64,000 bases of DNA from Sialis fuliginosa (Eukaryota > Arthropoda > Insecta > Megaloptera > Sialidae), in NCBI GenBank assembly GCA_961205875.1, contig OY540818.1, forward strand, positions 13,118,761 through 13,182,760, written 5' to 3'. Shown here one piece after another: positions 12,260 through 24,670 of this stretch. The notes below the pieces were generated by a model. It did no database searches, was not told the origin of the DNA, and saw only the letters and a list, made by a program, of their open reading frames with translations. The position numbers and the translations under genes are program-made. Position 1 is the stretch's first letter; every line of letters starts with the position of its first letter.

Positions 12260-12719
12260 TGAAGGTATCACAGAAACTGTCTTACAGCGTGATTTAATGA
12301 CAATCGGCTAATTGGTGTCAAAATGGTGGACATTTAAACTAAGTATTAGTATAATTAATTAATTAATTATTATATTTTCATGGCAACTGCTTTACATTGT
12401 TTCAAAGACGATTCTTTCTTTTATATCTTTTGCGTTGTAGTAATTATCATTTTGTAATTATTAGCAAGTGTCCATCACTGCGTGCTCATTACTGGTTTTA
12501 CTTTATCCATTACTGAAAAAAGCATAAACAAAATAATAATAATATATAATTTAAAAAAACAAACTATATTTGGGGACTTTGGTAATTATATTGATTAAAT
12601 AAAGAGTTTTCTGTTTTATTAGTAACATGAGTTCATGAGAATTACAAAAAAGAAACCCGTCAATCACAAAAACAGTAAACCTTGCTCTTATAGCGGCCAT
12701 AACTGGTGCTAGTACCTTA
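12260..12719 (+). mobile_element. TIR element family A, copy 2, 5'-deleted
   Basis: The right end (GGCCATAACTGGTGCTAGTACCTTA) and the whole middle match copy 1. The first ~120 bp after the left end are missing: a residual AAGGTATCACAG joins directly to the internal ACTGTCTTACAGCGTGATTT. This is an internal deletion derivative. Confidence 0.75.
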
Positions 12720-13703
12720 TTTATATTGAGTATACAAATAAATATGTATCATTTATTTATATTTATAATAATCTAATTACCATACTAATTGACAAACTAT
12801 AACACATAAATCTGACACACAAAATCAAGAACAGCTTTTTTCAGTATAAGGCTTATAATTATACATACATAGTTACGCCACATCACATCCGTATCCTGTT
12901 AAATATTAATTGATATTATAGTCCAGGTATAGAATTATATAAATAGTTTGTTTTCACATGACCTAGATTATATTATCTGGCCGAATAAAATCGTGGACAT
13001 CTGCATAATAGAAGGCTACCGAAAATGAATCATATATTGTTGTTACCCATATATTATGTCTACATGCTTACTCCGGTCTCCGCCTCTCAGCATAACTCTG
13101 ACGAAACCAAAGATGGTAATTGCATAACAATTATTATATGCTGCTGTTTTTTTATGAGAAGTTTGTTATTAGGAGGAGTGCTTTTCAAACTTTTTTTGTT
13201 TGGTAGTGTAAACAATAGTTTTTAACCCGGAAGTGGATTGTTTAATTTATTTTGAAGTACTTTACTAATAAAATAACGAAGATATTAAAATCTTTGTTTA
13301 GTCATATTATGATAAAAAAAGTGTTTGGGAGGAATTACCTTAAGTACTTAAATATTATCAAGTCTCCACTCTTGGTTTATCAATAATTATACATATTAAT
13401 CGTTCAAAAACGATTAAATTAAATTTGATTGATTTGTTATTTTGTTACTATCAAAGCAGTAGTAAAAAACCTTTTCAAAACAAAATTTGTTGTCTATATA
13501 TTTTATCTTTTAGAAGTACTATTGTGAACTTTGGGGCTCTGGGCTACACGAGTTTTATGATGGACCCCTTCTAGTGTTGGTTTTGACCCATCTATTTGTT
13601 TTTATAGTTTAAAAGTTTTCTTTCTGTAAAATGCTTATTAATTTATATAAAATAGCAACACTTTTTAGATTTACTTTTAATTAGCTAGAGTTAGTGAATC
13701 TAA
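12720..13703. other. AT-rich spacer
   Basis: A 66-codon frame (13025-13225) starts with a hydrophobic stretch but reads through poly-T and has no homology I can recognise. Nothing else is visible. Confidence 0.5.
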
Positions 13704-13889
13704 TAGAGGTTCCCAAAGTGTGCGCCTTTGGGAGCCGCGGTGTCTTTAAAGGGGCGCCGCAAATCTGCAGGTTCATCCATGTTAATGAATACATTTTCAA
13801 TAATGCAGTTTTTTGACTTAGGAAGGGCGCCATGGGAAAACCTTAGTTCAAAAAGAACACCGTGTGTAGTAAAAGTTTGAGAACCTCTG
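13704..13889. mobile_element. Short hAT-like MITE, family B copy 1
   Basis: The left end TAGAGGTTCCCAAAGTGTG and the right end, whose complement reads CAGAGGTTCTCAAACTTTT, form a hAT-type inverted terminus around about 186 bp. The internal sequence is shared with the piece at 30.8 kb. Clear 8-bp target duplications are not visible. Confidence 0.65.
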
Positions 13890-15879
13890 AGCTATAGACT
13901 AAACCGAGCCACAGACTAGGAACTTTCGGGCTTAGTCGGAAAAACAGATTATTTGTACAAATACGATGTTATTAATAGATGAAGTTGGCTAACATGAATA
14001 AAAATATAAATAAAAACAATTGATAATATAAAAAAAATGTGTATTGCCCTTGTTTTTTAATTTAATCCTGAATAATTTTGCACATAAATAATAATTTCAG
14101 ATCAATAAAGAAAGGATTGTAGAAGTCTTAAGTATATATTATGACGGATGTTTCTATAGACAAATATTAATTATAGATAATCATATCTTCTACTATATAA
14201 TTACATTAAACTAGAACAGTGTTATTCTTCAATATGCGTTTCTTAATGCATTGTTGTTATGATTTTTTTCTCAAGTCATATTTCAACGGATATGATATAA
14301 TTAGAAGATATTATGAAATTTTATAAACATATTAAGTTTAAAAATATAAATTAAAGCATTTAAAAAAATTTAAAGTCTTTAAAATATACGATTTTTTTCT
14401 ATTAGAATTATTAGGACTATTATTATCAACTACCAGCTCAATTTAAGGCCACAGCTAGTTATTATATAAATTTTACAATTATTTTAAATATTAATTAACC
14501 TCACTATGAAGGTATCAAATATGTATGTATGTATGTCTTACACATACATATACATACGAAATAAAAATTGTTTATTGTTTAAAATGGACATTCTAAGATA
14601 ACATAGCTTGTCTTGTATTTCATATACACGAATTAGATTTTCTATATCATTGATTTATTTCATAGTATCTCTAATTTAATTCTAGTCAGTTTGGCGTGCT
14701 CCAATATCTAACAGATAGCCAGCAATAAAGTAAGTCTTACGTAACACAACTTTTATAAAACGCAAATATAAATATTGATTTTGAGATGTACTTTAATAAT
14801 TTCTGTTTAGTCGTAAGTAAATTTAACTCTTTAGTAACAATGAATTTTTATGATTTGAAAAAAATATTTATTTTGAGAAATTATTTAATCTAATCATTAT
14901 TAAATCCTCTAGGGCCTAGGGTATGTATGTTGGTCATTTTGTTATTTTTATTATATTTAATACATTTTTCTGGATATCTGCTACCTATCTAGACACTGCG
15001 ATGAAAAAAATCTTTTTGTAGCAAAAGGAAAATTGTTTGTAACAAGTCGACCCTGCAAAGAATTAATTATGAAAATTTTTGTAAAATTTAAAAAGAGACA
15101 ATCAGAAATTAAACCTACATATGCAATAATTTTTAATCAATTTGATTTAATTATAATTTAGTTGTGCTTTCAAATTTCAGTTAATCCTGAAAGTCGAACA
15201 TGTAATTACGATTTTTTTTAAATTTTAATTCTATAAAATCATTTTGAATGGTATTTAAAAACTGAATGTTATTCTATACAGGGTTAAATAATCTGTGCCC
15301 GGTGGACTAATAGTTAGTTAATCTCTGAACATAATGATTAATTAATTCAGTGGTTTTAGAGTATATTATTTATATACAGTATCCGCCCACTACAGTCTCT
15401 CCCTCACAATAAATATCAGTTGCGTGGCTACTCTGTTACTAAATCAAGTATTTATATAGCCTTAGCATTGTCATTATTTTTTAAATGTCAATATTACTCT
15501 ATTGGCATGCTAGTTACTTCTATACTTGGTTCCAGTAATGATAATTTGATGAATATCTGAATAACTATACAGGGTTCCAAGTTTAACGTAGCCACCATTG
15601 CTATCTTTTTTGGTAAATAAATTTGTCAAGTGCAAGTCGTTTTTCCCGTATTAGTATCTCGTATTGTATAGTTTTTCAATTTATTCGATTATGTTTATTA
15701 TAGTTATATTTATTAGTCCGTCTATTAGAATTCAGATGACTCCAAATTAATTATATTCCCATTTTTCAGATTTTTCTCTTTCGGAGACATTTATACGATT
15801 CTTTGGAAAATTTGTAAAACTTAGATTATAATAATAATAAAACATTAATAAATTTAAATTTATTGAATTATCAGCTTTC
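13890..15879. other. AT-rich spacer with two TATACAGGGTT motifs
   Basis: TATACAGGGTT occurs at about 15276 and again at about 15568. The segment between them is somewhat more complex, with GTATCCGCCCACTACAGTCTC near 15381. The direct repeats could bound an insertion. No coding capacity is visible; an 81-codon minus-strand frame at 15992-15747 is unremarkable. Confidence 0.45.
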
Positions 15880-16310
15880 ATTTGATACCCCACTCGCTTC
15901 GGAGTTTTATTAACTTCCCAACTGGAAGTTATTGTAATTGGTCCGAAAATTAAAATCAAAAATTTCAACATATTTGAATGTTTTAAGGTCACTATAGTAT
16001 ATTTAGACTATTTTCAGAAAAATGTATGTGTGTGTGTGTATGTATGTACGTACGTATGGGCGTGTCATTTTTTACGTGCACGAAATCTCGCAAATGAAAA
16101 AAGATATTGACTTCGTTGGGGTGCCAATAAATAATAAATAATCAGTATTCAAGTATTTATAATCATACCGTCTTGGGAAATTGATTGTGTGGACCTAAAA
16201 GGTATCACCCCAACTCAAGGCTTGTTTTTAATTTTATTTTTATAACATTGGTCTGTTATTGATCCACTATTTACATTAGTGTAATTATGCCAAATCTTAG
16301 CTGTGAAATA
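15880..16310. repeat. Dispersed repeat family C, copy 1 (non-LTR-like), interrupted
   Basis: TTTCATTTGATACCCCACTC (about 15877) and the segment around 16200-16300 ending ATGCCAAATCTTAGC both reappear, closer together, at 29.37-29.49 kb. The two copies therefore share a parent repeat, here expanded by a microsatellite-bearing insert. The class is unknown. Confidence 0.45.
16024..16057. repeat. TG/TATG microsatellite
   Basis: A run of TG dinucleotides passes into TATG and TACG units. Confidence 0.9.
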
Positions 16311-16448
16311 AAGAACAATAAATATAAGGTATTTAAATTAAGTGTCAGAATTCTAAAATCTTATCAATAAAAAAATCAGTTTGGAACACAATATACGCAA
16401 CATATAAAGCCTTCGAATAGCAGTAATGTTCTATATGTGCGAGTGCGA

Positions 16449-16483
16449 GTGTGTGTGTGTGTATGCATGTGTGTGTGTGTGTG
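16449..16483. repeat. GT microsatellite
   Basis: Two GT runs are separated by ATGCAT. The tract directly abuts the G+C island to its right. Confidence 0.9.
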
Positions 16484-16620
16484 GACACGCTGCGCATCTG
16501 AGTGTGCCTGGGGCAACGGCGGGTCTAGTTTCTATCGGGTCGTAACAAAATCGTGATTGTCCGCGGGCCAGGGCTTGACGATACGCCGCCTTGATCTCAT
16601 TCTGAGGAAATTAACTCTCA
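16484..16620. other. G+C island, candidate regulatory element
   Basis: About 135 bases of raised G+C with CpGs, including GGGGCAACGGCGGGTC and GTCCGCGGGCCAGGGC. No open frame and no transposon termini are visible. The sharp borders against AT-rich DNA suggest either a selected element or an old insertion. Confidence 0.35.
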
Positions 16621-16890
16621 AGTAGCAACATTATATACAAAAACCTTACTTATTTATAACAATATGATATTATATTTTATCCCTTAACTGGGATTATGGA
16701 GAACGTATAGCCCCCACAGATTTTGATTGTTTTTTTTTGATGTTTTTCTAAAAATCCAAGCATCGTGTGCACCCGCCATTTTAAGTAATCTCATTACGTC
16801 GCGACTCGCTGCAGATGCCGGACGTTTAACACTTTAACACCTTCATAGACGGAGGTACGTGCATGTTAAGGGCCGGCTGGCCCCAATGAC
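16621..16890. other. Second higher-complexity patch
   Basis: After about 150 AT-rich bases, 16770-16880 is more complex, with CTCATTACGTCGCGACTCGC and GGGCCGGCTGGCCCC (an imperfect palindrome). It may belong with the island just upstream. No gene is visible. Confidence 0.3.
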
Positions 16891-18839
16891 ACCAGTTGAT
16901 TTTTTTTTATTGTTAATTAGAGGCATATCATTTTGTGTGTGTTTAATTAGTTCATATTATTATTGTTAAAAACTTTCTTAAAGTTCATTTTTTCAGTTTT
17001 TGTAGGTACTTAGAAAACTTTATTGGGATCTCTCATATAAGATAATTTAGTAAAATAATGGTAATAAAAGCTAGTTGATTACATAAAATGAGTGTATTAT
17101 TTACCATTTATATAGTTTTATCCAGTCTTATTATTGAAATGTGCTTGTCAAAAGCTAATCTTCACGATATCTCACGATATCAGTTAACGATTAAACTGTT
17201 TATGTATTAATTTTTATTTTTGTAATAATATAACGACCATTTTTTAAATTAGTTCCTAACTCTTTTAAATCTTATATGATTTTGATTTTATTTAATATGT
17301 TTCAGTTTTAAAAAGACGTAAACATACCCATGTGTAAAAAATATATATTTTAATAAATAATAATTTTATATTTTATATAGGTGAATCAATATAGAAATTA
17401 TATTTTTAAAATAAAATTTAAATTTTTTTAAATCAAATAATAAAACACTTGTGGTTTGTATTCTTGTGACTCACACATACGTTTAATAGACAGCTATATG
17501 GACATATATCTATGTGTTCATTTGACCGGCACCATAGAACGGTAGGTTGATATTATTTATACGTTCAAAATCCACATCCTGCACAATATTACATCTGCTA
17601 TTAAAATTAATAGGTGGTTGGTGTAAATTATACTTTAGTACAACTTAACAAGCATGCATACCATAACCTGTAAATGTAATATATTACATGAACAAGTTTA
17701 TACTACTGGTGTTTTAAGAAGCGAATGTATTATTTGGCGTATTAATAGGGTACCTGTATATAATTAATGGTAACACACATTATAATAACGATCCTACATA
17801 CCTATAATACGGAATACTTTGCTCAATATCAAGTGGTAAATGGAGATATTTAGCTGATTTACAAGGAAATTCATTACGATACGGTTAAATATGTTGATTA
17901 TATTAAAGAAATATATTGCGTCTGTCTTTAGCGGAATGTTCTGGGAAATGTATAAAGTTTCAATTCATATTTAACAAAATTGGTTTATTGCGTGTTTTCA
18001 TACTTGTTGAAAGTTAAATATATATTTTAAAATTAATTTGAACTGTTGTATTTGATTTTATACCGATTAATATGTATAATTTAAATTTGTGGAATAAAAA
18101 ATGGCCGTAATGCAGTTTTTTTTTAATTTTAAGTGTTTAATAATTTACCGGAGAAGTAATGTCAAATATAAAACATACATTGGTATGTCTTATTCGTTTT
18201 TATTTTTTTATTAATAAAGTAATGAAATGGCTTATATGGCAAAAGGGGAGGGGAATAAGTTTAATATGCAAATATCATATTTATATTACTCGTATATAGA
18301 TTTATTTAGTAAGCTATTAATGATGCATATATTAAAATTATTATATTTCACATCTGAAAAAGAGGACATCTTAAAAAATTACAAGTGCAAGCTATACTTG
18401 CACAATTAATAATCTGTGCCAACAGCCCCCACTTAAGTTATTGAATATTTAGAAAAAAGTGTAAGGGCAAAAGTTGTTCCTTACATCGTGAGAAATATAA
18501 ATAAATAATAATAGATCATTTTAATTCTTAAAAAAAATAGTCGCTGGAAAATAGACGAAAAGACAAATCTCAGACATTTTGATATAAACATAAATAAATG
18601 TCCGGGCGAAAATTTAATGTCTAAAAAGAGAACATGTTTGAGGAAAACATAATAATAACGTATACTCATATACAGTCATTACTTATAATACAAAAATGTA
18701 GTACCGTAAATTAGTATTTAAATATATGTAAATACCTACTTGCAGAAAATATTTGTATTTGTACATTTAATTATGTTCAGTTACCGTTGAATGTTCTAAA
18801 CCGAAGCAATCAATTCTATTCAGCAAAAGATTTACATAA
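16891..18839. other. AT-rich spacer
   Basis: Two small frames (18227-18409 plus, 18669-18481 minus) are low-complexity and unsupported. Nothing else is visible. Confidence 0.55.
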
Positions 18840-18990
18840 AGGTCTCTCGTTTTCTTCGGATAGTTGACAAGCGTCCCTCAGTAGAATGACAACGGACAGG
18901 TCGAAGATGGCAGAAGAAACTCAATCATTATATGCAGATTGGATCGCATAGGCCGTGTGCTCCTGCACATTCGTACAACGGACAATTGTT
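18840..18990. other. Higher-complexity island
   Basis: Mixed-composition sequence with little homopolymer, including GTACAACGGACAATTGTTGTAC (two related halves) at about 18973. A 100-codon minus-strand frame (19180-18878) overlaps it but continues through AT-rich DNA and has no recognisable motif. Confidence 0.25.
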
Positions 18991-19262
18991 GTACTGATTG
19001 ACTAATGTTTGCTGTCTCCAGTACAACAGAATAATAATATGTATATATCAGAGTAAATGTAGGAGTTAAAACGTACATGTATTTATAGACTTTCAGATTA
19101 CACAGCAGTTTAAAGTAAAAAGGAAAATTACTGCAATTCAGTCGTTTAGAAAAGTTTTTATGAAGAACTACATTTTTCATTGATTTGCAAATATTTTATA
19201 CCTGAGTAGTTGATTAGTGAAATACTAAAAAAAACGAATAGAATAATTGTTATTTTATGTCG
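18991..19262. other. AT-rich spacer
   Basis: No feature recognised. Confidence 0.6.
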
Positions 19263-19383
19263 TGTTTACACCAAAAAGACAAAACAGTAACGCGGTTTTT
19301 TAAAACCATTCGTATTTAAAACTGTGTAGGTTTTTTCTAAAAAAAAAACACTGTATTACTGTTTTGTCTTTTTACTGTAAACT
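19263..19383. repeat. Foldback repeat, 121 bp
   Basis: AAAAAGACAAAACAGTAACG near 19273 is matched by its near-complement ACTGTTTTGTCTTTTT near 19358. The outer TGTTTACA is matched by TGTAAACTTAACA. The form fits a small foldback MITE. No target duplication is evident. Confidence 0.6.
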
Positions 19384-20219
19384 TAACATAAAGGTGAATA
19401 TAAACTGACGGAAAATGTTGGTTTCTAAGTAAGTTATTACTTGTATTCTATTGAATCAGCAAGTAATTTGCAAAACAAATATAAATTAATATCAATTATA
19501 TTATTAATATACCTACATACACTTCAGAAAATCGATTATTTTTATAATGAAATTAACTAAAAATTAACTAGGTACGATCCAGAGTAAAGATTACTTATCT
19601 TAGTGCTAAATAAATTGCCCAAAAAGAAAATTGTCGCGCCAGATATTAAAATTTCCGTCGTGATTTCGATGATTAGTTAGAATACAAACCTTATGTTATA
19701 TTAAATAATATAAAAGTATTTTAGTTTCCTTTTGACTACAGAATACGAGTAAAATCTAAAATATTAATTATATTAAAATACATTAATTTATTTCTTACAT
19801 ATTAATAATAATAACCACTTGTAACTTCATTCAATGTAGTTTATATATATATATATATATAACAGACGAGTTTTACTGCAAAAAGGTATATAATCTACTA
19901 CAGATATAATATAAAAAGAAGATATTCCTATAAATCGAATGGAATTTTTCTAGATACCAATAAGCATTATACATTGTATATATATAATTATATTATATTT
20001 ATAAGATAAGGTTGTTGATAAATAGCGTTTTTTTCGAATTGACAAGAAAACGTGCTGTTTACTTTATATATTAGTTAATGCAATGCGTTTGTTATAAAAG
20101 AAAAGGGATCTGGCTATGTTAGGAATTCATTACAAAAACATCTATCAAGTGATTACACAGTGCTTTCTAAGATAAAGATAATATTTTACTATAAAAATTG
20201 TAATGAACTTTTTTACAGA
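19384..20219. other. AT-rich spacer with (TA)n tract
   Basis: A TA microsatellite of about ten units lies at 19842-19861. Nothing else is recognised. Confidence 0.6.
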
Positions 20220-20420
20220 TAATTTAATTCAGTATAAATTTCACGTAACGTGCGTTTTTTAAAAAATATTTTGAAAAAAATCAAGATTTTTACGAATATT
20301 ATATGGTACCAAGTTTCATGAAAATCCGTTCAATTGTTCATGAGTTATGCATGTGAAATTGATTCAGAGGGCAGACATACAGACACACGCGGAGCGAGAA
20401 GGGTTTGTTTTGACCTGAAC
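20220..20420 (+). mobile_element. RTE-like non-LTR 3' fragment
   Basis: AAGTTTCATGAAAATCCGTT at about 20310 is followed by GGCAGACATACAGACACACG and 'cggagcgagaagg'. This is the characteristic 3' part of the same broad repeat class as 10.7 and 28.9 kb. No coding remains. Confidence 0.5.
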
Positions 20421-21040
20421 CGGAAGATCAAGTGAAAATGTTGAAACCTGAGGTTTTAATGTAGAGGAGATTGGGGTAGTTACGAACACATAAGGAAAAA
20501 ATCAAATAAATTAAAACTTGAGTAAGAAATCAATAGCATTCGCGATTATCCAGTGTTCGTGATTAACTCACTTTCACTATACGTCAGGATTTAAATTTGT
20601 TGAGGCTTTGACTTTTCGGGATCTGTCGAAATTTTTCCTGAATCCAAATATTTTGTATTCAATTTTATATTCATTATGTAATAACTAAATCTCCTTTTAC
20701 GTAGATGTTTCATAATTTGATAAAAAATATGACCATACGACTATTACATATTATTTAATTTATGAGGTAAGTAAGTCATGCAAATGCATTCATTATAATT
20801 TTGTTTTGAAGTTATAAACACATTAATAAGCGTTTTATCATATTGATAAATAAATACTACAATTTCTTATTTCCTTTTCCTATTCTTGGGAGTGCTGTGT
20901 ACATTTGCACATACAGCACTTATGGAGAACACGTTATTGATTTGCATACGCCCTTGTTGGAAATTATCTAGTTTAATTTTATAAAATAATTGTAACAAAT
21001 TTCAAATGCTAATAAAGTAACGAAAAAAATCTTAAGCACA
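20421..21040. other. AT-rich spacer
   Basis: No feature recognised. A short inverted pair, GTGCTGTGT and GCACATACAGCAC, lies near 20891-20920. Confidence 0.5.
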
Positions 21041-21215
21041 TAATGTCTTAGCCAGCAGCAAGTTGCACACAATCGTTGCAAGTATCTAGAAGCATGTTAC
21101 GTTATCTGCATTACCGATCTGTGTCTTACACAACACAAATACCTAACATACTCCCGATTGGATCAGAAACAAACCGAAACAAATTTCTGATACGTATCAA
21201 AAGATTAAAATCAGA
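21041..21215. other. Higher-complexity island, candidate regulatory element
   Basis: Compositionally mixed sequence, for example GTTACGTTATCTGCATTACC near 21097, between AT-rich flanks and immediately left of a hAT-like terminus. No frame is open across it. Confidence 0.25.
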
Positions 21216-21269
21216 CGCCTGCTAAAATACATACGTATTATATATTTATTCAATCTCAAATAAGTATAT

Positions 21270-22090
21270 CAGTGGCGGGAAGTTTGGAAAAAATGCAACC
21301 GTGTGAACTCAAATGTACAAGTATTAAAAAAAATATTAATTTGTTGTGAATTTCCATAATAGATGTGCATTCTATCATTAAATAAAAAAAATACTAGTTA
21401 TTAGTTTTTATGTCATTAAGTTTCTCAGATAAAAGAATAAAAAGTTAATAAAGCACGTGATTGAAAAATTATAACAGTTTAGAAGTGGATATGTTTAAAA
21501 TAACATCATTTTTGAATCCACACTTTCTGTATAACATTTTCTCGAAATGTCTATTATTCATATAAAAATAATAATAATTTTTTATAAGCCTTTTCTTCTC
21601 GAAAAATCAAATTTTAATTTTATAAGTAAAATTGATAACAGTACCTTTAAGAAATATAAAAAAAACATATAGCATGAGAATAGTAAAATAAAGCTAAATA
21701 AATAAACAAAAAAATATTAGATATTAATCCCACAGAGATTGAACAATTACAAATGTTTCTTTTATATTTGAAATAAGGAGGTCGGGAAGTAACGTCAAAC
21801 CAGTAGGAATAAGGTAAAATTTCTTACAATTGTTTAAACACTCATAATGAATGAAATACTGAAACTTCAGACTTTTTGACCAACTTGTTTTTAAGAAAAT
21901 AAATTTTAAAGTTCAGTTGTAATACATGACAGTTAATAAAAAAAATGGCAGTTAATAAAAAAAATGATAAAAATCAATTTAAAAAACAGTATACATATAT
22001 GTAAGTTCAGTAACCATTTGTATTTTTAAGCAGTAAATATGAAATGCATTATTATTTTTTAACATTTCTTTTGTTTATGTTCCGCCACTG
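21270..22090. mobile_element. Probable hAT-like element, 821 bp
   Basis: It opens CAGTGGCGGGAAG and closes with the complement of CAGTGGCGGAACA. The inverted identity covers only about 10 bp, and the flanking octamers (AAGTATAT, ATCTTTTT) do not match, so pairing of these two ends is probable rather than certain. The inside is AT-rich and non-coding, with a 20-22 bp direct duplication (CAGTTAATAAAAAAAATG) at about 21929-21966. Confidence 0.5.
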
Positions 22091-22400
22091 ATCTTTTTAT
22101 ATCTCTTACGTCAGTTTTTCTGAATAACACGAGAAACGGGAGCTTAGAAGTGACAAGTTGTATATTTCATTTAGATAACTTTTGTACTACTTGACGGTAG
22201 TTTTTCGCACAAGTTAGCCGTTGTGTTTCGTTAGACAGCTTAATTAAAAATAGCAGAACTTTACATTTTTAATCTGACCTTTGAGACCACTGTATATTTA
22301 CACATTTGTGAACGTTGAATAACTCGTCTTTTTCACGCTCAATTACAGCGGAATATAATTAAATAGGAAAACGCGTTGGATTTCGGCGAATAGAAGATGT
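22091..22400. other. Higher-complexity island
   Basis: Little homopolymer and recurring mixed motifs, such as AAGTTAGCCGTTGTGTTTCG near 22213 and GAAAACGCGTTGGATTTCGG near 22367. No frame and no repeat termini. A possible conserved non-coding element. Confidence 0.25.
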
Positions 22401-23140
22401 TACTTTGATGTTTGAAGCCTATGGCGATTTTTTGAAACATTCTTTTATATGTGTAACCAATGAAAATATTTCAAGCGTGTGTAATAATTAATTTTGAAAT
22501 CATGCTCAAAATATTGAAAATTATATTCTGAATTATTAACGGTTTATTCTATTTTTAAATATATGTGCCAAACAATGCATCTAGAAAAATAGAAAATATT
22601 TATGATAAAGATCCTATGATAGGTTTAGAATATTTTTTCGATTTTTTTTAAATTTGAAATTAATTAAAACAATACATATTTTCTTGCTATATTCAAATTA
22701 CATCATAAGATAATTAATTCAAGGTTCTTTTATTACTTATATTAATCTCTATAACAGAAATAGATTTTTTATATTATGAATTTATTTCGTATTGAAGTAA
22801 TTGTTAATAATAATTTGTTCGAAAATAAATCATAAAATAAAAGAAGTTAAGGGCGTATATCGACTTCCGATGACCTTTAATTTCGAAACATGCGATAATT
22901 AGTTTCGCAACAGAGCAACAGCTGGTAAGCTGTTACTCTGGACCAATTTTTTACGCTTATTTGTACTAAACTTATATCGTTATACACGTTTTATAATTTT
23001 AATATAAATTAATTTTTATATTAAATACAAATGTTTAATAATCTTCTTCTTTACCCTTAGGGGATGAATTTCAGAAAATCTTTACATATTAAAAGAAATA
23101 CATTTCTGAAGTTTTGCGTTTTAGGTCTATAGGTCTATAT
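22401..23140. other. AT-rich spacer
   Basis: No feature recognised. CAACAGCTGGTAAGCTGTTAC near 22917 is a small imperfect palindrome. Confidence 0.5.
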
Positions 23141-23390
23141 AAGTGTTTCCCAAACTTATTATGTCCACGGACCCCTTATCATAGCTTTGAATAAAATAAT
23201 TAAAATACAGAACGTATAACACATTATTGTAATAAATGTCAGTTGTAGCTATTCATAATATTGAAAATGTAATATTAAAACTTTTGCGGGCCCCCTGACG
23301 TTTTCCTCAAATTAATTTTAATTTGACACAACTCCCTCAGCGGTTCAAAGGACCCTTGGGGGTTCGTAGGAACAACTTTGGAAACCACTG
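23141..23390. mobile_element. hAT-like MITE with target-site duplication, 250 bp
   Basis: The left end AAGTGTTTCCCAAACTT and the complement of the right end, CAGTGGTTTCCAAAGTT, form a hAT-type TIR. The flanking octamers GTCTATAT (23133-23140) and GTCTGTAT (23391-23398) agree at 7 of 8 positions, the expected 8-bp hAT duplication. No coding capacity, so it would need a transposase in trans. Confidence 0.8.
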
Positions 23391-24187
23391 GTCTGTATGT
23401 AAAGATATCGTTAACTTAGGTCAATCGATCAATATTTATGATTTTTTTTACTTTGGGTGGATTATTTTACATAGAGTGAATTGAAGTACTTTAAAGATAT
23501 TTTAAATACATATTAAACATATAGTGTTGGTATGTAATGTAGTTTGATGCATATAAAATAAAATTTTATGACTGAAAAAGGTTAAGGACTGTTAAGAAAT
23601 TATTTTTGCCTTGTAGCTATACCAATGAAGTAATAAAAACATTTTATCTTCAACCAAAAATAATATTTCATTAAAATCAGTGCACACGTAAGTACAAATA
23701 CTTTTTAATTTATTTGTCGCTTAATGTACCAATGAATTGCTCTTAATTGTTTTTTAAGTACAGCTCTTGAGTGAAAAATGTACTTATTAATTGTCACTTA
23801 TCGATGAATGTAAATTACATAATTGAAATTTCTCTTGTAATTTTACTGCATGAGAAGCATTTTTATTGCAAAGACATTAAGTGGATGCAGATTCAGCGGA
23901 TGTCAGATCAAGAATGAAGAAACCTACAGGAAATATCATAAACACAATATTATAATGAGATAAAAGGATGTCAACCAGTTTAGTACAAATCATTAAAGGA
24001 AACGGGAAGAGTTTACATATTAGAGATTTTATTTCGTCATTACTAAGTATGTCAATTTTTATTAAAAGCAATTATAATTGATTTTTCTGCCTTATTCATT
24101 TAGAAACCAAAAATTCTATAAAATAAATAGTTGAACAAATTGGAAATTAATTGATAAATAGACAATTTATTCTCAATAAATGCAAAC
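23391..24187. other. AT-rich spacer
   Basis: No feature recognised. A 64-codon minus-strand frame at 24071-23877 has no support. Confidence 0.55.
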
Positions 24188-24330
24188 TAATATTATAAAT
24201 GCCTATCTGTCTGTTTGTTACCTTTTCACGGCTAAACCGCTGAACCGATCTTGATGAAATTTGACAGGGATATAGCTTGCATCCTGAAGGAGGACATAGG
24301 AAAAATTCATTAGATAAAAAATGGATGTGT
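24188..24330 (+). mobile_element. Non-LTR-type repeat fragment
   Basis: AATATTATAAATGC, then CTGTCTGTTTGTTACC, then a segment of the form 'cacggctaaaccgctgaaccgatcttgatgaaatttgac'. This order is very common in insect dispersed repeats. It is truncated and has no frame. Confidence 0.5.
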
Positions 24331-24657
24331 GAGATTTATACGTGAGATTTGTTTTATCAACTATCATAACAGAAATCTGTATTACTTAATCTTCTTCTTC
24401 TTCTTCATGGGTGACAGCTCTTATCGGTTTTTGGATGGATCGAAATAGGAGATTAAAAATTCAATAAGAAATGTTTTAGGTGTTTGCATTTTTGGATATA
24501 TCTTTAAATCGAGACAATTACAATTTGTTTATTTCTGACATGATTTCATTGCCTTTTAGACATTTCAAAGCTTTTAAAAATGAAATTGATTAATGATAAA
24601 ATTAATAAAATGTAGCCATTCTCATTAACATTTCCTACTTGATAATAGCAACTTTGG
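24331..24657. other. AT-rich spacer with CTT microsatellite
   Basis: CTTCTTCTTCTTCTTC at about 24391. Nothing else is recognised. Confidence 0.6.
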
Positions 24658-24670
24658 AGGTCAGCGACCT
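24658..24670. promoter_or_regulatory. Ecdysone-response-like inverted repeat (IR1)
   Basis: AGGTCAGCGACCT is the IR1 arrangement AGGTCA-N-TGACCT with one mismatch, the preferred DNA site of the insect EcR/USP heterodimer. A match this good is not expected often in 64 kb of AT-rich sequence but can arise by chance. No promoter is visible nearby. Confidence 0.3.

Noticed and set aside
19842-19861. TA tract as a TATA box or origin
   Set aside because: Simple microsatellite with no initiator, downstream exon or other supporting signal.
21262-22098. Target-site duplication around the 821-bp hAT-like element
   Set aside because: Flanking octamers match at only 4 of 8 positions, no better than expected in AT-rich sequence.
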